A stretch of 64,000 nucleotides of DNA from Tachypleus tridentatus. Taxonomy: Eukaryota > Arthropoda > Merostomata > Xiphosura > Limulidae. The stretch covers positions 159,939,310 to 160,003,309 of the forward strand of contig NC_134837.1 in the NCBI RefSeq assembly GCF_004210375.1, in the 5' to 3' direction. Shown one piece after another: positions 22,546 to 35,520 of the stretch; positions within the stretch are counted from its first letter, which is position 1; each line of letters begins with the position of its first letter. Both the position numbers and the translations under genes were made by a program. Below the pieces are notes generated by a model. The model was given only the letters and a program-made list of their open reading frames with translations. It had not been told where the DNA came from and made no database searches.

Positions 22546-22765
22546 ACTGGCTTAGTGGTCTAGGGTATTTAATGCAAAATGTGTGGGTCATGGGATCAAA
22601 ACCTTGCACTGAACATGCTTATCCTTTCACTCATGATGTTCATATAATATAACAGCCAATCTCATTATCCACTGATAAAGAGTGTTACTAGACAATTGTC
22701 TTCCTTCTTATCAGCAGCTCCAAATTAGTGTCAGGAGGAAATAGCCTTAGCAGTTTCTCTTAAAA
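22546..22765 (+). mobile_element. Family D SINE, degenerate
   Basis: Head AACTGGCTTAGTGGTC and a decayed B box (GGGATCAAAACC) are followed by a body containing TATAACAGCCAATCTCATTA, similar to the middle of family A and D SINEs. Confidence 0.5.
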
Positions 22766-22769
22766 AAAT

Positions 22770-23635
22770 AATTGAACATGTGCAATATTAAAAAAAAAAA
22801 AATACAGGCAAAGTTCAGTGAAACAAAAACTTTTTTACTATGATTTACTAAAACCTGATTCATCTCCAATGGTGATTAACAACACAATCCTCTAACTGTA
22901 CACTGGAAATAATATAGAGGGTCCTCATGTAAAAGGTACGGACTTACGTTTAAATTCTACTTAAACTTGCACTTTCATACATGCAATTTGTTGCTGGTGG
23001 TTTTTCATATAAATTTCCTTCCAATGCCTATCACAAAATATGTTTGGTAAGTGAGAATCATAAAGTTCTTTCAGCATGGAAATGTTTTCAAATTTCTACC
23101 AACCTTTTCTAGTGATACTAACTGATCATGCTCTAGGTAGTATATTTAATAACATCATATTTCCCAGCTGTACAATAATCAAAACGTTATAGCAGAGTGT
23201 CTTTAAACTATCTCACTAAACTTCTTTGCTTGAGAGATTGTGAAGGAAGAGAAACATTTTCCTTCTGTCATTCCTTTTTCAGTTAAGTGACCTGATTTTA
23301 ATTAAATGTTTGTCATGCAACTGATCCCAATCACAATTATCAAGATGTACACATCACCATCTTGAATTGTCCTGCTACCCTTCCATTGATATTTCTTTTT
23401 CTGGATTCTCTTGAACAGCCTGATAAAAATTACCAATATATTCCTCCTCATAAGAAGAATCAAAGGTCATACAATACATTCAGCAGTATCAAGACAGTAC
23501 AATATAGTGGTCTTATTGTACTGTAACTTGCCAAACTCTCTCACATCTATTTCAACTAGTGCACTATGGGGTCATCAGTGATGTACAGTTTTCTTAATAT
23601 GTTCAATTTAAATATAATACATGACCTCTGAAGCT
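22770..23635. other. No gene seen
   Basis: AT-rich sequence with an A run at 22790-22802; no exon or repeat that I recognise. Confidence 0.4.
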
Positions 23636-25301
23636 CACAGTTTGATTGGTTGATTTATTTAAGATTGAGATAAAAAGCAGTCCAGCAGAGTTAAGTTACT
23701 TCCATGTTGTTTGTATATACCATAGTGTCTATGCTCAAGCTTTCATTCCTTTGTTTTATGAAAAGATCAAAATATTTTTCTTCTACAACACTATTAAGAT
23801 TACTCCCATCAAAATATTATTTCTATTTCAAATTCTGATATCCCACATGTATTGCCTTACATTTAATATAATTAAAAGCTATCTGTCTTTATTCACCCAA
23901 CTCACAAAATAAATAATCCATGTCAGATCCAAATGAGATCCTCAAAGTTAGCAGCACTCATGGGATACCCCATATGTGACATTAATGAAGGTTGACTTAA
24001 CTCTGTTTATGACAACTCTCTGCTTTCTTTCATTTAGCCAGTTTTCTATCCATTAATCAACCTATCCCACACACTCACAGAGATAACTTCACAATAAGCC
24101 TTTTGTGTGACACCTTGTCAAATGCTTTCTGAAAATCCAGATACATCACATTCATACTCTCACCTACATGCAGAGGGAGTAACCTTTTCAAAAAACTGTC
24201 AAAATATTAGTGAGGCAAGATTTTCGTCTAGTGAAACCACACCAAATATTCAGTAAAAATTTTAAACTTTGTTAAATGAATTTGCAAAGCATCTTTTATC
24301 AAACTTTCAAAACCTTTTCCTACTACTGATGTTCTAATCTTCTGACTCCAACTCACTATTCAATGACTTAGACAAACTAATAGCAAGTAGCACCTATACT
24401 CAGTCCTTTACCTCTTGCAAAACCATGGGGTAAATTTTATCTAAACCAGAAGCTTATTCATAGTTTATATTCCCCAATTTTTTTGACAAGCTTGGTAAAA
24501 TATCATCATCTAGTTCAATCTTCTTTTAATGTATAAACTATTTTGATTAAAGAGCATTGGTTAAATATTCATTATAAAAAAAAACTGAAGAAAAATCAAA
24601 ATGTAATAATCCAGCTGTTCTGTAATCATCAGATTTTAGCCTTTCTGTACCATCCCTCAAAGGTCCCACTTCCTTTCTACATTTTGCTTCAGGCAACCTT
24701 TCCTGAAGTTTGTTTTTCTCTCTTTCCTAATTTCTGGTTCAACAAGCTCACTTGTTCTTCAATAATCTTCGACTCTCCTATCACTGCATTTAAACTTCTT
24801 ATATTTACAATGCTTTTCTTTAACAGTATCCATTATAAGCCAGCCTTGTTTTTATTTGCAGTTTTTTCTTTTTTTCTATAAGAAACATGAACATCTTTAA
24901 TATTTAAGAATTTATTAAAAAATGTTTCCACCTTTTATCAGTGTCTCCAATTAATACAACTAGTTTGCAGTACATAATTCCTGTCTCATCTCTTTAACAT
25001 TTGCTTTTTTGAAATTTGGAACCAAAATCTCATTATTCTTTATTTATGTGTAGCAAAACATCAGTTCTAATTAAACAATGATCACATGCACCCACATGCT
25101 TCCCAACTCATATTATATCAACTATTTCTTAATTAGAAGTTAATAATAAATTTAAAATAGCTTTGTTCACAGTAGGTTTGCTAATAAATTGCTAAAGAAA
25201 ACAACTTAGAAAAGTTTCTTTCTCAGGATTTAACACTAAAATTTTTCAATCTATTCAAATAGTTATAACTTTATTAACAGTTGAGTTCTTTATCTCTCTT
25301 T

Positions 25302-25430
25302 AGCCCCTCAGAGGTACAGTGGTAGGTCTATGGATTTGCAATGCTTAAAACTGGATTGTAATACCTGTGGTGGGTAGAGCATAGATAGCCTTTTGTGTAG
25401 TTTTGTGCTTAATAATAAAAAAACAAACAA
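25302..25430 (+). mobile_element. Family B SINE inside LINE copy C
   Basis: Head AGCCCCTCAGAGGTACAGTG, middle GTGGTGGGTAGAGCATAGAT and tail TTTGTGCTTAATAATAAAAA. It interrupts the LINE between endonuclease and upstream sequence. Confidence 0.75.
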
Positions 25431-26328
25431 TACTGCTATTTAGTTTTTAATATATTCAACTGTTTCATCTGGTAGTATGTAACAAATTCTATCTAAAAGC
25501 ATTCTCCCATTAAACTACTAACAGCAACCCAAATAGGTTCAACCTCATTGTCATTAGTTTTGATACCCTCAACTTGAAATGGCTGTAACTCACATTTTAT
25601 AAATGAAGTCTTTTTAAACTCTGTTCTTAAGTTTCCTATCAAACAACCTTTAAACCTGCATTTCAAAAATTCACGTCATCATAACCGTCTGCACTTAGCC
25701 ATGTTTCAGTTGTTCCCATTACATCAAAATTCTCTGTTCTGATCCATGCTCTGAATTCATCCATTTTATTTCTTGCACTTCTAACACTACATTAGTGATA
25801 AACTAGCCTAGTACTAAATCTACCTTTGTACCCTGTTCCCACACTATATCCTTCTGTACATCAACATTTTCTTCGTTATTCTGGCCATTTCCTCTGTCTA
25901 ATTCTAGTTCAAGATTGCCTTTAAAGTTGAGTTAATAATCAGCCCCTACCCTGATTAAATATAAACCATCCATTCCAGAAAGCTCCCATTTCTAACTGAA
26001 CTGATCTCATAATGCCAGTCAATCAAACTAATCTTCCTTATATGTTATCCTACACCCAGATTTCAGCTCTAGTAATTTAGTTGTAATTTCATCCCCCCAG
26101 TTACATTTTGGCAATATCTCTGAATTAAGACATTATTGTTCTTTCCTTTGAATGTTTTTATTAATTCCTTGTACTTAACAATTATCTCCTTTGGTTTACC
26201 CTTCTCTACATCATTGGTTTCTATGTACACTAAAAAGACTAGTACTCTCTACTCTATCACTTGCTCTGTCAGTTATAATCTCCATCTATGCTTCTAAATA
26301 ATCTCTTTTCTCTCTCTCTGTATCCCCA

Positions 26329-26542
26329 CAGACTATCTTATCCACGTGCTGAACTGAATAATTTACTATAACAATAACCTCACAGATTATCTTATCCACA
26401 TGCTGCACTGAATAATTTACTATAACAATAACCTCACAGACTATCTTATCCATGTGCTGAACTGAATAATTTACTATAACAATAACCTCACAGACTATCT
26501 TATCGACGTGCTGCACTGAATAATTTACTATAACAATAACCT
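26329..26542 (-). repeat. 54-bp tandem repeat, four copies, in frame with LINE ORF1
   Basis: Four head-to-tail 54-bp units (starting about 26329, 26383, 26437 and 26491) each encode the 18-residue unit EVIVIVNYSVQHVDKIVC with one or two changes. The open frame spans 26286-26576. The unit lies in the esterase-like part of LINE copy C, near where a strand of the hydrolase fold would be. Because 54 is a multiple of three the frame stays open. The few differences between units suggest a recent expansion. Confidence 0.9.
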
Positions 26543-26965
26543 CCTTAAATGTTTTGATCCCATCCCTATCTGTCATTTTTGTTATCCTTCATCCTCAAGT
26601 TCACCATCTTCACAGGCTAAAGGTTGAAATATGTTCATTATTAAAAGTTGCTCTTTATAATTAAATCTACTCTAAGCCCAGTTATTTATGTTTCTCATTT
26701 TCTAAAATTCATTATTAGCCTGTGTATGCTTTGCATACAAAAACTTAATTTCTTCTTTAAAACTTGCTGGCATTTCCAACAGTTAACATTTCTCTTTATC
26801 CATAGCTCCTATCCTATTTAAAAAGAACTATAATTTCTGCTCCAACCAAATACCAAAAAATCAATGACATAGGTCAGAAACCTTTCTAATGACAGCTCTC
26901 TCAGTGTAGATCCTATAAGCTGCTCAGAAGTGTCAGACTTATTATATGGACTTAGTGGTACAATT

Positions 26966-27203
26966 TGTTTATTTGTTTTGAATTTCATACAAAGCTACTT
27001 GAGGGCTATCTGTGTTAGCCATCCCTAATTTAGCAGTGTAAAAATAGAGGGAAGGCAGCTAGTAATCACCATCCACTGCAAACGCTTGGGCTACTCTTTT
27101 ACCAACAAATAGTGGGATTGACTGAAACATTATAATGCCCCCTTGGCTAAAAGGGTGAACATGTTTGGCATGACAGGGATTCAAACCCATGACCCTCGGA
27201 CTG
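26966..27203 (-). mobile_element. Family A SINE
   Basis: Reverse copy from GAATTTCATACAAAGCTACT to the B box (minus strand GGGTTTGAATCCC near 27176). The head is truncated. Confidence 0.85.
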
Positions 27204-27204
27204 T

Positions 27205-30200
27205 AATGCCATGAAGCAGAATGTTTATAATATATCTTGAGGGCTGATAGCATCTTGAGATATAGCCTCATTGTCCCACTTAAATTACAAGCATTCAGAA
27301 GCCAGATCTTACATGCTGATCTAACAAGTGCCTTCCAATACCAATGATATATGTCTGCTTTAATCCATCTTAAATCAGCACGGAACCTTGACATATCATT
27401 CCTTCCTGACAATCAATACTGGAAATGTTTAGTACTCTCTGAAAGTTATATTATCCCATCCTTCAACATCAACTTATCTTGCTGATGACTATGCCTCTAA
27501 TGTTTTTGGAAAACCAGTAAAATAGTTGTCCAATAGGATATGCATTGCTGTTTTATACATTATAACTGTTATAATTGTCTCTGACTTAATAGTCATCTGG
27601 TCCCAAAAATATACTGATATATCTCAAAACCACATTGAGATTCTGTCATTGTTGTCTACCAGTAATTTCAGATGTTTTAACATCATGGATTTTTTCTTTT
27701 CTGCACCTGGTACGACTGAATCAACACTATCTATATAGCTAGTTACAGCTATTTATTTATTCTATGTGTTGATGACCATTCCATTGGGAGGCTGAATAAC
27801 CAGTTATTCTTAACTATAAATCAGTACCAAGAGTACTCTATCACTCAGAGATATTACTGTTCAAGACAGTGCAGCTCAAAAGAGCTTGTCTAAGTCAGTT
27901 TTTAGGCTCAATGTCTTTGGCATCGATATTTTATGTTGTTGTTTTTTATCACAAATTACAGTTCATGTGTTGCACAACACAACTAAATAACACTCTATAC
28001 TAGCCCATGATTAAAATATTGATATCTCAACCTAGACTGGAGACAACAATAACTTTTTATTCTTTAAGTGACAGAATCAAGAGAAAGTTAAAAATATGCC
28101 TTTCTACTGACATCTAGCTTGTTCTGACATATAAAGTGGTTGTGTCAAGTGCCTTATAAACTACAATGCTGATCAGAATACTGACAACTCTTGTATTAAC
28201 AAGTCTGTGATGACTTCCACTTTAATACTGAGTAACATTAATAAAACAGGTTAAGTTACTCCCAATTCTTTATGAGTTTAGGTGTAGGTTGATTATTGCT
28301 AAATCTAACTTGGGCACTACTAGTTTGATAGAGCAGACATAGCTTTACAGGATCTATCCTCCACCTAGTGTAGTTCGGCAGATCTGAATGTTCCTTCTGT
28401 CTTATCTAAAATAAGAAGAGACAACTTCATTTGAAATGCTCTACTGTTCCATGAAAAACAGACATTCCATTCCCTCCTTAGATTGCTATCTGAAAGGGAG
28501 AAAGGTAGCACAACTACCATGGGGTGGTCTAGGAAGCCCTAGCCACTCCTTATTATGCCTTCCCTAAGACTAGGGACATTAAACATCTTATAACGTATAT
28601 TAGTATACGGTTAAATCAAGTATGATATTTTTGTATCAAGACACTGATAAATGCTTACAGCAAGATAGATCTGGGTTAGACCCAACTTTCCACGACGTGA
28701 AAACATTTGAAGGCTGTTCTATCAGAGTTAAAACCATTGTTATCATGCAACATTTTCAAAGTTAGCATTCATATGTTGTGTGAATTCTTACTCAAATCTC
28801 ATGAAACAAAGATAGTTGATTATTTCAGAATGTTATAACTTCACTATGTTCATTACTACATCAAGAAGTAAAAGCTACATTTTCACACCATCATGTTCCG
28901 TTCTTAGCCCTCTCCACCTATCTAATTTGTATTGGTTTCTGAAACTAGCTCTGTTTTAAATTTTTTCTCATTAGTTTTTCTTTTCATTGATAAGCGCTAT
29001 ATCGAATTTGTTTTAGGTACTCGTTTTTCGTTGTTGTTGCTTTTTTTATAGTGTTTTCAAAGTACATTGGAAAGATGGAAATATATCTTACTAGTATTAG
29101 TCAATCAGTAATTACCTGCAAGGAAGGTAGTGGTACACTTCATAAAATATCTCGGTTTGGAAGGAAAGAAATTCATACTATAAATATACTTGCAGATTAT
29201 GTCATTAATACATAACTACACATTTTCGTAATTTTTGTTTGTTAGTTATTTTATTTTTAAAGAAAACATTACTGCCAATTAACATTCAAATATTAACCTT
29301 CATCTCAATAACTTAAGGATCAAAACAATCACACTCTAAAAAATATGTTCGGAAAAATATTACAGTCAATGTATTAATCATTTTATACCTCATATTCGGT
29401 AGGGAATCAAATTTTATCTTGCTCTGACATTTTCAACTTCCGACGCAGTTTCGTTAACCCTTAACGTTAGTTGCTTATCATGAAATGTTCTGATTTGTTA
29501 CTGAGAATATATAATTGAAAAGAGAAGAAAATGTGAAACAGGTTTTAACAGTAAAAAATAAATAAATAAATGTTTTTCCGTCTATACTGTTGTTGAGTGT
29601 AAAAAGGCTAAAGTTCTAGAGAAGAACTAGTTTCGGTTAACTTACGTTGAGAATAAAGAGGGTAACCACTGTAGAACTTATTACTTCATCATTTTAGATG
29701 CCATTAACCTCGCGTTCGTGAACTTGAATATTTATTAGTGACACAGCACATATGATTTTGAATATATTTTGTAATGAATGGTTTTTTCCCTTGTCCTCCT
29801 TTTATGAAAAAAAAGGATCTGCTTCGGTTTAATCTTGCAAATAATAATAAGTCCATAATCTAAGAATAACTAAAATAACACTTCGTGAGAAAGTAAAAAT
29901 AACTTATTTTTGTTTCTCAAATCGGTTCAGACAATCCTACAAATTCAGAAGGTTAGTACTTTAAACACCACCTTGTGCTTCAAGAAGAAAGTTAGTTGAT
30001 CCAAGTGCAGTCTGATTATTAATATATTTTCATGGATATTATTCTTAAATTATGTATGTTTTGTTGTACAAGAATTAAATACATTTAAAATTTCACACAA
30101 ATTAAATTATAATGTATAATATACAGCTATTATAACTTAGACTACAAGATCAGGCACACAAGTGATGAAATAGTTACATGTTTTCAACATGAAACCGTGT

Positions 30201-30240
30201 GCCACTTGAAATATGTATGAACTCCATGGAAGATACAGTC
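27205..30240. other. No recognisable gene
   Basis: 27205-28720 is somewhat less AT-rich and reads like a long-decayed element, but I could not match any protein family in either strand. 28720-30240 is AT-rich non-coding sequence. Confidence 0.35.
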
Positions 30241-30243
30241 AGC

Positions 30244-30445
30244 AGCCCGACATAGCCAAGTGGGTTAAGGCGTTCGAGCCCTAATCCGAGGGGCGGGGTT
30301 TGAATCCGCATCGCACCAAATATGCTGGGGTGTTATAATATTATGGGCAATCCCACCTAACTGCCTTTCCTCTAGTATCACACTGCTAAATTAGGGACGG
30401 CTAGCGCAGATGACAAAAAACAACAACAACAACAACAACAAGTAT
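30244..30445 (+). mobile_element. Family A SINE with internal deletion
   Basis: Forward copy with head GCCCGACATAGCCAAGTGGG and B box GGGTTTGAATCC. About 70 bases of the middle (the TTGGTAAAAGAG to GGTGATGACTAG section) are missing. It ends in an (AAC)n run at 30417-30440. Confidence 0.8.
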
Positions 30446-30587
30446 ACGGTCAGCACTTTATTAAACATCTTATAACGAATATAACAAATTATTGTGACAT
30501 GTTTACGGTGCGAAATGAAAAATTATAAAGCGCATCATTCAGATATTATAAAAAGAACTTCTACATTTCTTTTCTATTTTAACCGCT

Positions 30588-30640
30588 CAATACATATATA
30601 TGTATATATATATATATATGTATATATATAAATATGTATC
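30588..30640. repeat. TA/TATG microsatellite
   Basis: Alternating TA tract with interspersed G (ATATATATGTATATATA), about 50 bp. Confidence 0.8.
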
Positions 30641-30644
30641 AAAA

Positions 30645-32330
30645 CTAAATACTTGCAATTCACTTGAAATTTTAGCTTTTGAGAAGACTTGTGTAGAAAA
30701 AATTATACCTATTTCCTTTCTTATTTTACACACTTTAGGTATTATTATTATTAATTATTATCACTTAGAAACTACAATCCATAAAAAATAGATGACGTCT
30801 CATCAAACGTTCAAGGTTGAGAACTTTTTGTACAGAGAGCTTCAAGAAACAATGTTTTTCGTTAACATAACCACAAGTTCAATATATACTGTGTTCCTAG
30901 ATTAGCTATAATGATTTGTTTTCTTTCAGTGACTATGAATATCATATGATTATTCAATTCCAGAATATTCTATGCTACTAGCATTGTAATAGCAACAACA
31001 GAAGGTGACACCAGCAGGACACGCACACACACACTTGCATGTTTACCGGTTTTGCCGGAAAAGTTTTGTGCATATGTCGTCTATCTCCGACGTTAAGAAT
31101 ATGTGAAAAATTATCATGTGTTAAGGGATCAGGTTCTTCATTATATTTGGTGATTGAAAGTAATATTGGTGTTTTTACCAATATCAATATTCAAAGGTGT
31201 TTTTCAGTATTTCTATATATATATATTATTTTCAACTTTTCTGAATAACTTAAAATTTCAACAATTTTTAATCAGCAGAGGCGCCTCGGTGGAAGGAATT
31301 TGAAGTAAAAAAGATGGGATTCATTTAATTTTGGTCAATTGTATGAAGAATGTACATACGATAAAATATTAAGTTTACAATTTACAGCTTCCAAATTGGG
31401 CTAAAACTGATAGAGGTATGACTGACTATATCACTGGTAAAAAACCCACAGTTGATGACAGTATTTCTTGATGAATAACCGAGCCGTATTCTTCCTTTTT
31501 TTTTCTTTTTTGACCTTCTTTGCGTCTGTTTTCATACCAAAGCTTAATAAGTCTTCAGCAAATAGCTCCAAGCCCAGCTGACAATGGCTGGAATCTTTCT
31601 GCTATTTGGTATGTTATCACCATTATTCTTTCGTAAGAATCCGGGTTCCGAGATATTCAACTTACAAGTTCTGCAGCTGCTGTGGATGTGATCACGATTT
31701 TGACAACTCTTGTTAAGATAATTTCATAAATGTTGTGGCAACACTCGAAAATAGGTTTGGTCATGATATTAACACTAGTAATAGTAATTGTAGCCTTCTG
31801 CCATATCAGTAAATGAAGAACAAGGTTTCCATTCTCAAACAGATGATTCATAAAGGTCCATGAACTGCTCTGAGAGTGGAAAAAAAGGCGTAACCAATTC
31901 AAGTGTGTGAATGTTCTGGTGTAGCCACTCCGAAACCCTGTGTCTTTTGTGATTGCTCATAATTACAGACTGAAATGTGCAACCACCATCCAGATTGCAT
32001 ATTTGGAAACAGCACATTCTGGACTTTCAAATGGTGTATGCAATACCTTCAATAAACAGTTACTAACGTTTCTTGTTCCTTATCCTGCAACCCAAAAACA
32101 CTACATTGCCCCTGGTTGTGGAAAGCGATTGTGTATTAAATATTGAGTCAGGATATCTTGTAACTGTTTAATAACGAAAACTGTTTCATTTGAAAAATAA
32201 TTGCTATCAGTGGACATAAAAAAACATTTTCTTGAAATATATTATGTAAAACTTTAATAAGTTGTATAATCTATTATTTTTAAATGTATTTTTTGTCATA
32301 GTACATTTTTCTGTCTGCTGGAAAATAACT
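30645..32330. other. No recognisable gene; downstream of the secreted-protein gene
   Basis: Contains a short (AC)n run at 31019-31033. The minus-strand stretch at 31650-32150 has several moderate open frames and unusual complexity and might be an old transposase, but I could not identify a family. Confidence 0.35.
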
Positions 32331-32334
32331 TTGG

Positions 32335-32340
32335 TTTATT
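32335..32340 (-). terminator. Polyadenylation signal AATAAA
   Basis: AATAAA on the minus strand about 130 nt after the stop codon at 32470-32472. It would give a short 3' UTR for the secreted-protein gene. Confidence 0.5.
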
Positions 32341-32469
32341 AGTCTTCTATCCACTACTATCTTTGAAGTTATACACATCTAATATGGATCAAAATAGGAA
32401 ACTATGCACTTGATCAGAGTGGTTCTGTAGTCCTCACAGATGTTTAAACAAGAAATCATGTTTTTCGAA

Positions 32470-33675
32470 CTATTCATCATCTGTAAATATATCATAAAAA
32501 TCTCGTTGAACAGATTTGAAAGAATCACGATTAGCATTAAAGTTTATTTGAGAGGGACCATTTTCATCAAAAATACCTCCATGAAGAATTAAAAATTTAT
32601 TCCGAGGAACATTGTCCGGATCCAACACGCCTGTTTTTCTCAACCCTCTGATCTTCCCGTTTTTTTTATCTCGATCAAACTCTACAATGTTTATTCGCTC
32701 GTCATTAAAGCTGAAAATCTGGGGATACTCCTTAATTCGTGCTTTGCCCTTGAATATATCATACCTAGGAAAATATTCCTCACCTTCAGATGGTGGAAGA
32801 AATCCTTGTCGACGAAGAATTGTGTTTGGCTGGTGTCCCGCTCGTTTTCGATCCTTGGATTTGAAACTTTCAAAACTAAATGATTTAGGTGGAGGTGTGA
32901 TGGTCTTTCTACGTGGAATATCGTATATTCGTTCTTCAGGAGGAAGGTAAGGTGATTGTGGTCCCTTTCTCTGAAAATCCTTTCTGAAACCTTGGTTTTC
33001 CTGAAAGTTTGATTTATTGGTTCTTTTTGTTGGATTTCTAAATGTGCGACCTTCCTTGTTTGGAATATTAGGGCTTTTGCTACCATATTCTGGCTTACTT
33101 CCTTTTAATCTGGAATTATTGTTTCCATTTCTATCAGAACTTGAATTGATCTTAACTTTTGATGTTTTAATAGGTGTGATAAATCGTGGGATATCGGTCA
33201 CTATAGGAGATTTGATAAGTGGACCTTTCGAAATTAAACTAGATTTATTTTTCGTAAAAGATCGTGGACGGTTGGTAGCAAATGGAAACTTGAATTTAAA
33301 AAGACTCAACGTGGTATTAGGAGCAGAGGTTGTAGTGGAAGACGGTGGCAAGTTCAAGTTGAAAAATTCTTCAAAACTGGGTAACTTTGGAAAATCAGAC
33401 AACTCTTTAAAAAAAGAGCTAAATTCGTTCTTGAAATCAATTGAACTTTTCCCTGGCTCAAACATTCCACGATATTCAAAACTGTTTGGCCCTACATTAG
33501 TAAAAAAAAACGAACCACCAGGTTTCTGAAAATATTTGTTTCTGTTATTTCTCTGGGTCTTTTCTTGTTTCTCGTGGTGATTATTCTCTCTTTTTGGTTG
33601 TTTTCTAATAGTCGTAAGAGGTGTAGGCTCCGTCAGAATGCTAGTAACCACAACCAGTACCACTAGGAGCGCAAT
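32470..33675 (-). CDS. Predicted secreted basic low-complexity protein, main exon
   Basis: I do not recognise this protein. The exon runs from an acceptor (TTTTTTGCTATTTCAG just above 33675) to TAG at 32470-32472 and encodes 401 residues in phase 0. Joined to the 7-codon first exon it gives about 408 residues with a clear signal peptide; the hydrophobic core ALLVVLVVVTSIL starts here. The mature part is rich in Lys, Arg, Asn, Pro, Ser and Phe and looks disordered. It has a Thr/Ser patch near 120-130, five N-glycosylation sequons (Asn 127, 150, 184, 193, 227), several dibasic sites such as KDRKRAG near 283, and an acidic tail ending FTDDE. No transmembrane segment, cysteine framework or known domain is visible, and the predicted mature part appears to lack cysteine. 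A matrix, cuticle or peptide-precursor role is possible but unproven. Confidence 0.8.
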   Translation of the reverse strand: MALLVVLVVVTSILTEPTPLTTIRKQPKRENNHHEKQEKTQRNNRNKYFQKPGGSFFFTNVGPNSFEYRGMFEPGKSSIDFKNEFSSFFKELSDFPKLPSFEEFFNLNLPPSSTTTSAPNTTLSLFKFKFPFATNRPRSFTKNKSSLISKGPLIKSPIVTDIPRFITPIKTSKVKINSSSDRNGNNNSRLKGSKPEYGSKSPNIPNKEGRTFRNPTKRTNKSNFQENQGFRKDFQRKGPQSPYLPPEERIYDIPRRKTITPPPKSFSFESFKSKDRKRAGHQPNTILRRQGFLPPSEGEEYFPRYDIFKGKARIKEYPQIFSFNDERINIVEFDRDKKNGKIRGLRKTGVLDPDNVPRNKFLILHGGIFDENGPSQINFNANRDSFKSVQRDFYDIFTDDE

Positions 33676-34246
33676 CTGAAATAGCAAAAAAATATTTATG
33701 AAAATTAAGTATAAATAAAAGACATTAAAATTCGTTTCACGAACATCCAATAAATTTTTCTTCCAAGAAAATTACATTATACATAAGATCGTCTGTCGAT
33801 TCGTGTTGTATATTTTTGATTAATACTCTCTGTACTTTTTACATTTTTAATTGACACACATTAATATGCTTCCTCGTATTATCACAAAGAACTCTATTTT
33901 AATGTCTGTATTTAAATCTAGAATCATGAATAATTTTGGCAAAGTATTAAGCCCCTATAAAATTACCCCCAAAAGTTGTTTATTCTTTTCCTTGCGTTAT
34001 TTATTCCGTTGAAATAAGAGAGTTATTTGAATGTCCACTTTTTAAAACTACTTACGTGTTTTTATTACTATTATGACATTTGAATAAAGTTTTTATTGTG
34101 AACCGTATTTAAGTTATTGTAGAAGCAATGCTGTTTTACCCAAATAATATTTTACCAAATACAGTTAGCATCAAAATATCACCTTCAAACAATTATTCGA
34201 CCAAAAACCATAAAAAACTACATAATGCAAAATTAATTTACCCCTC

Positions 34247-34377
34247 TGTGTCCCCCAGTGGGGCAGGGTGAGTCTGTGGATTTAAGGATTTAAATTCTGG
34301 GGCTCAATTTCTCCGTGCTGGACAGGTTGCACATAAGTCTTATGGTGCAACTTTGCGCAAAAAAAAAAAAAAAAAAA
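34247..34377 (+). mobile_element. Family B SINE with A-tail
   Basis: Head GTCCCCCAGTGGGGCAGGGT, a decayed B box (GGGGCTCAATTTC), CTGGACAGG, then GCAACTTTGCGC and a run of about 18 A at 34360-34377. Confidence 0.65.
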
Positions 34378-35229
34378 CACCCCACCATGAAATGAGCTAT
34401 TTTTAGTTCGAAAACCGAATAAATTGAAACTCGCCATTAGAACGAAATGAAATAAACTTGTGTATGTATGAATATCTAAAAGTAGTTACACAAGTCCTGT
34501 TAGTTTTGTTTGTTTCCAGTCTTACCTCGTCTTTCTCATTCAGTACAACTCATGAGGCAACATCTATCACTTACATAAAGTAATTTGAATACAGTGTACT
34601 GTAATTATAATTATTATATCCGGCTGTATTATTTGAATACGGCAGGCATAATCAAACTTATACAATGTTATCAAGTACAGTGAGGTAATTCATTAAAACT
34701 GAAAATCGTCATAACCTTTTTCCTGTTTCTTTAAAAAAGTATTCCCCTATTAACTGATAACTCTTTAGTGAAAACAAGTTAGCACAAAAAGGGGAGGACA
34801 GTTTATTCCAAAATTCGCAACCCACACGTCACATTTCCGGTTAGTCATGGGTGAATGTTCAATGTGTGAACAGAAATTAGGACAAGAATGTTACAAAAAT
34901 GACACATTTCACCTAACACGCCTTTCACCTTGACTGGGTAAATGGTTGGTACTTTTACGAAGAATATTATCTTTGTAGTGATTAAAATTATTTATTTACT
35001 AAAATTATAGTCAATTAGAAGAAGAGTTATCTCATTCTGTGAATCTTTTTATTTTTTGTAGCCTCACGTACAGACATAATAGTCAACAATGTTAATGAAT
35101 ATTAACGATAGTGTGTTTATTTACTTTGCTCGTTACTTGTTGTTTTTTCCTCTGTAAATAAAACAAGTTACCAGACCTGCTACATCAGAAATATATAGAA
35201 ACTGTGTGTATGTTAAAACCATAACGTCA

Positions 35230-35330
35230 TGAATATTTGTGAGTTCTCAGATTGCCCCTGATGAAGAAGGAAGGGACCACGTTTCCAAAGCGTTCAGATT
35301 ACTAGATTTCGTATTTTTCATAGGTAAAAA
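35230..35330 (+). other. Retroelement tail-like sequence
   Basis: CCCCTGATGAAGAAGG followed by CCACGTTTCCAAAGCGTTC resembles the 3' untranslated tails of Penelope-like elements and similar retroelements. No coding sequence is attached. Confidence 0.3.
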
Positions 35331-35520
35331 ATTTCTATGTGAACATTCTATGTAAAAGAACGAATACAGAAATATCTCATATTAACTAATGAATTGAATA
35401 AATATATAACGGAACAAGTTTTAAAAACGCGTGTTTTACTGCTTGCAGTTTATTTCCTCAGAAAATATTATATTGTTTATGACATATGAGTATAAACCAA
35501 CTGTTTTTGCCTTCATCATA

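Larger units (their letters stand above)
23640..26960 (-). mobile_element. LINE copy C, CR1/L2-like, longest copy in window
   Basis: Read on the minus strand the parts come in expected order. First is an ORF1-like region at 26600-25960 with a decayed esterase-like domain (IIVKYKELIKTFKGKNNN, LIDWHYEISSVRNGSFLEW). Then an AP-type endonuclease at about 25830-25000 (RNKMDEFRAWIRTENFDVMG, TETWLSADGYD, and CDHCLIRTDV holding the catalytic SDH site). Then a linker near 24650 (GPLRDGTERLKSDDY) and reverse transcriptase near 24150 (VMYLDFQKAFDKVSHKRL). A thumb block with FNYIKCKAIHVGYQNL lies at 23870-23820. The YADD box seems deleted near 23950. Stops and frameshifts are common. A family B SINE sits at 25302-25430. 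Confidence 0.8.

Noticed and set aside
31650..32150. Possible DDE transposase on the minus strand (HKRHRVSEWLHQNIHTLELV)
   Set aside because: Only a vague resemblance to the region after the second catalytic Asp; no catalytic residues or inverted repeats could be found.
33017..33529. 170-codon plus-strand open frame and a 131-codon minus-strand frame (32691-33086) overlapping the secreted-protein exon
   Set aside because: Both overlap the well-supported exon in other frames and have no start context or splice partners; treated as shadows of it.
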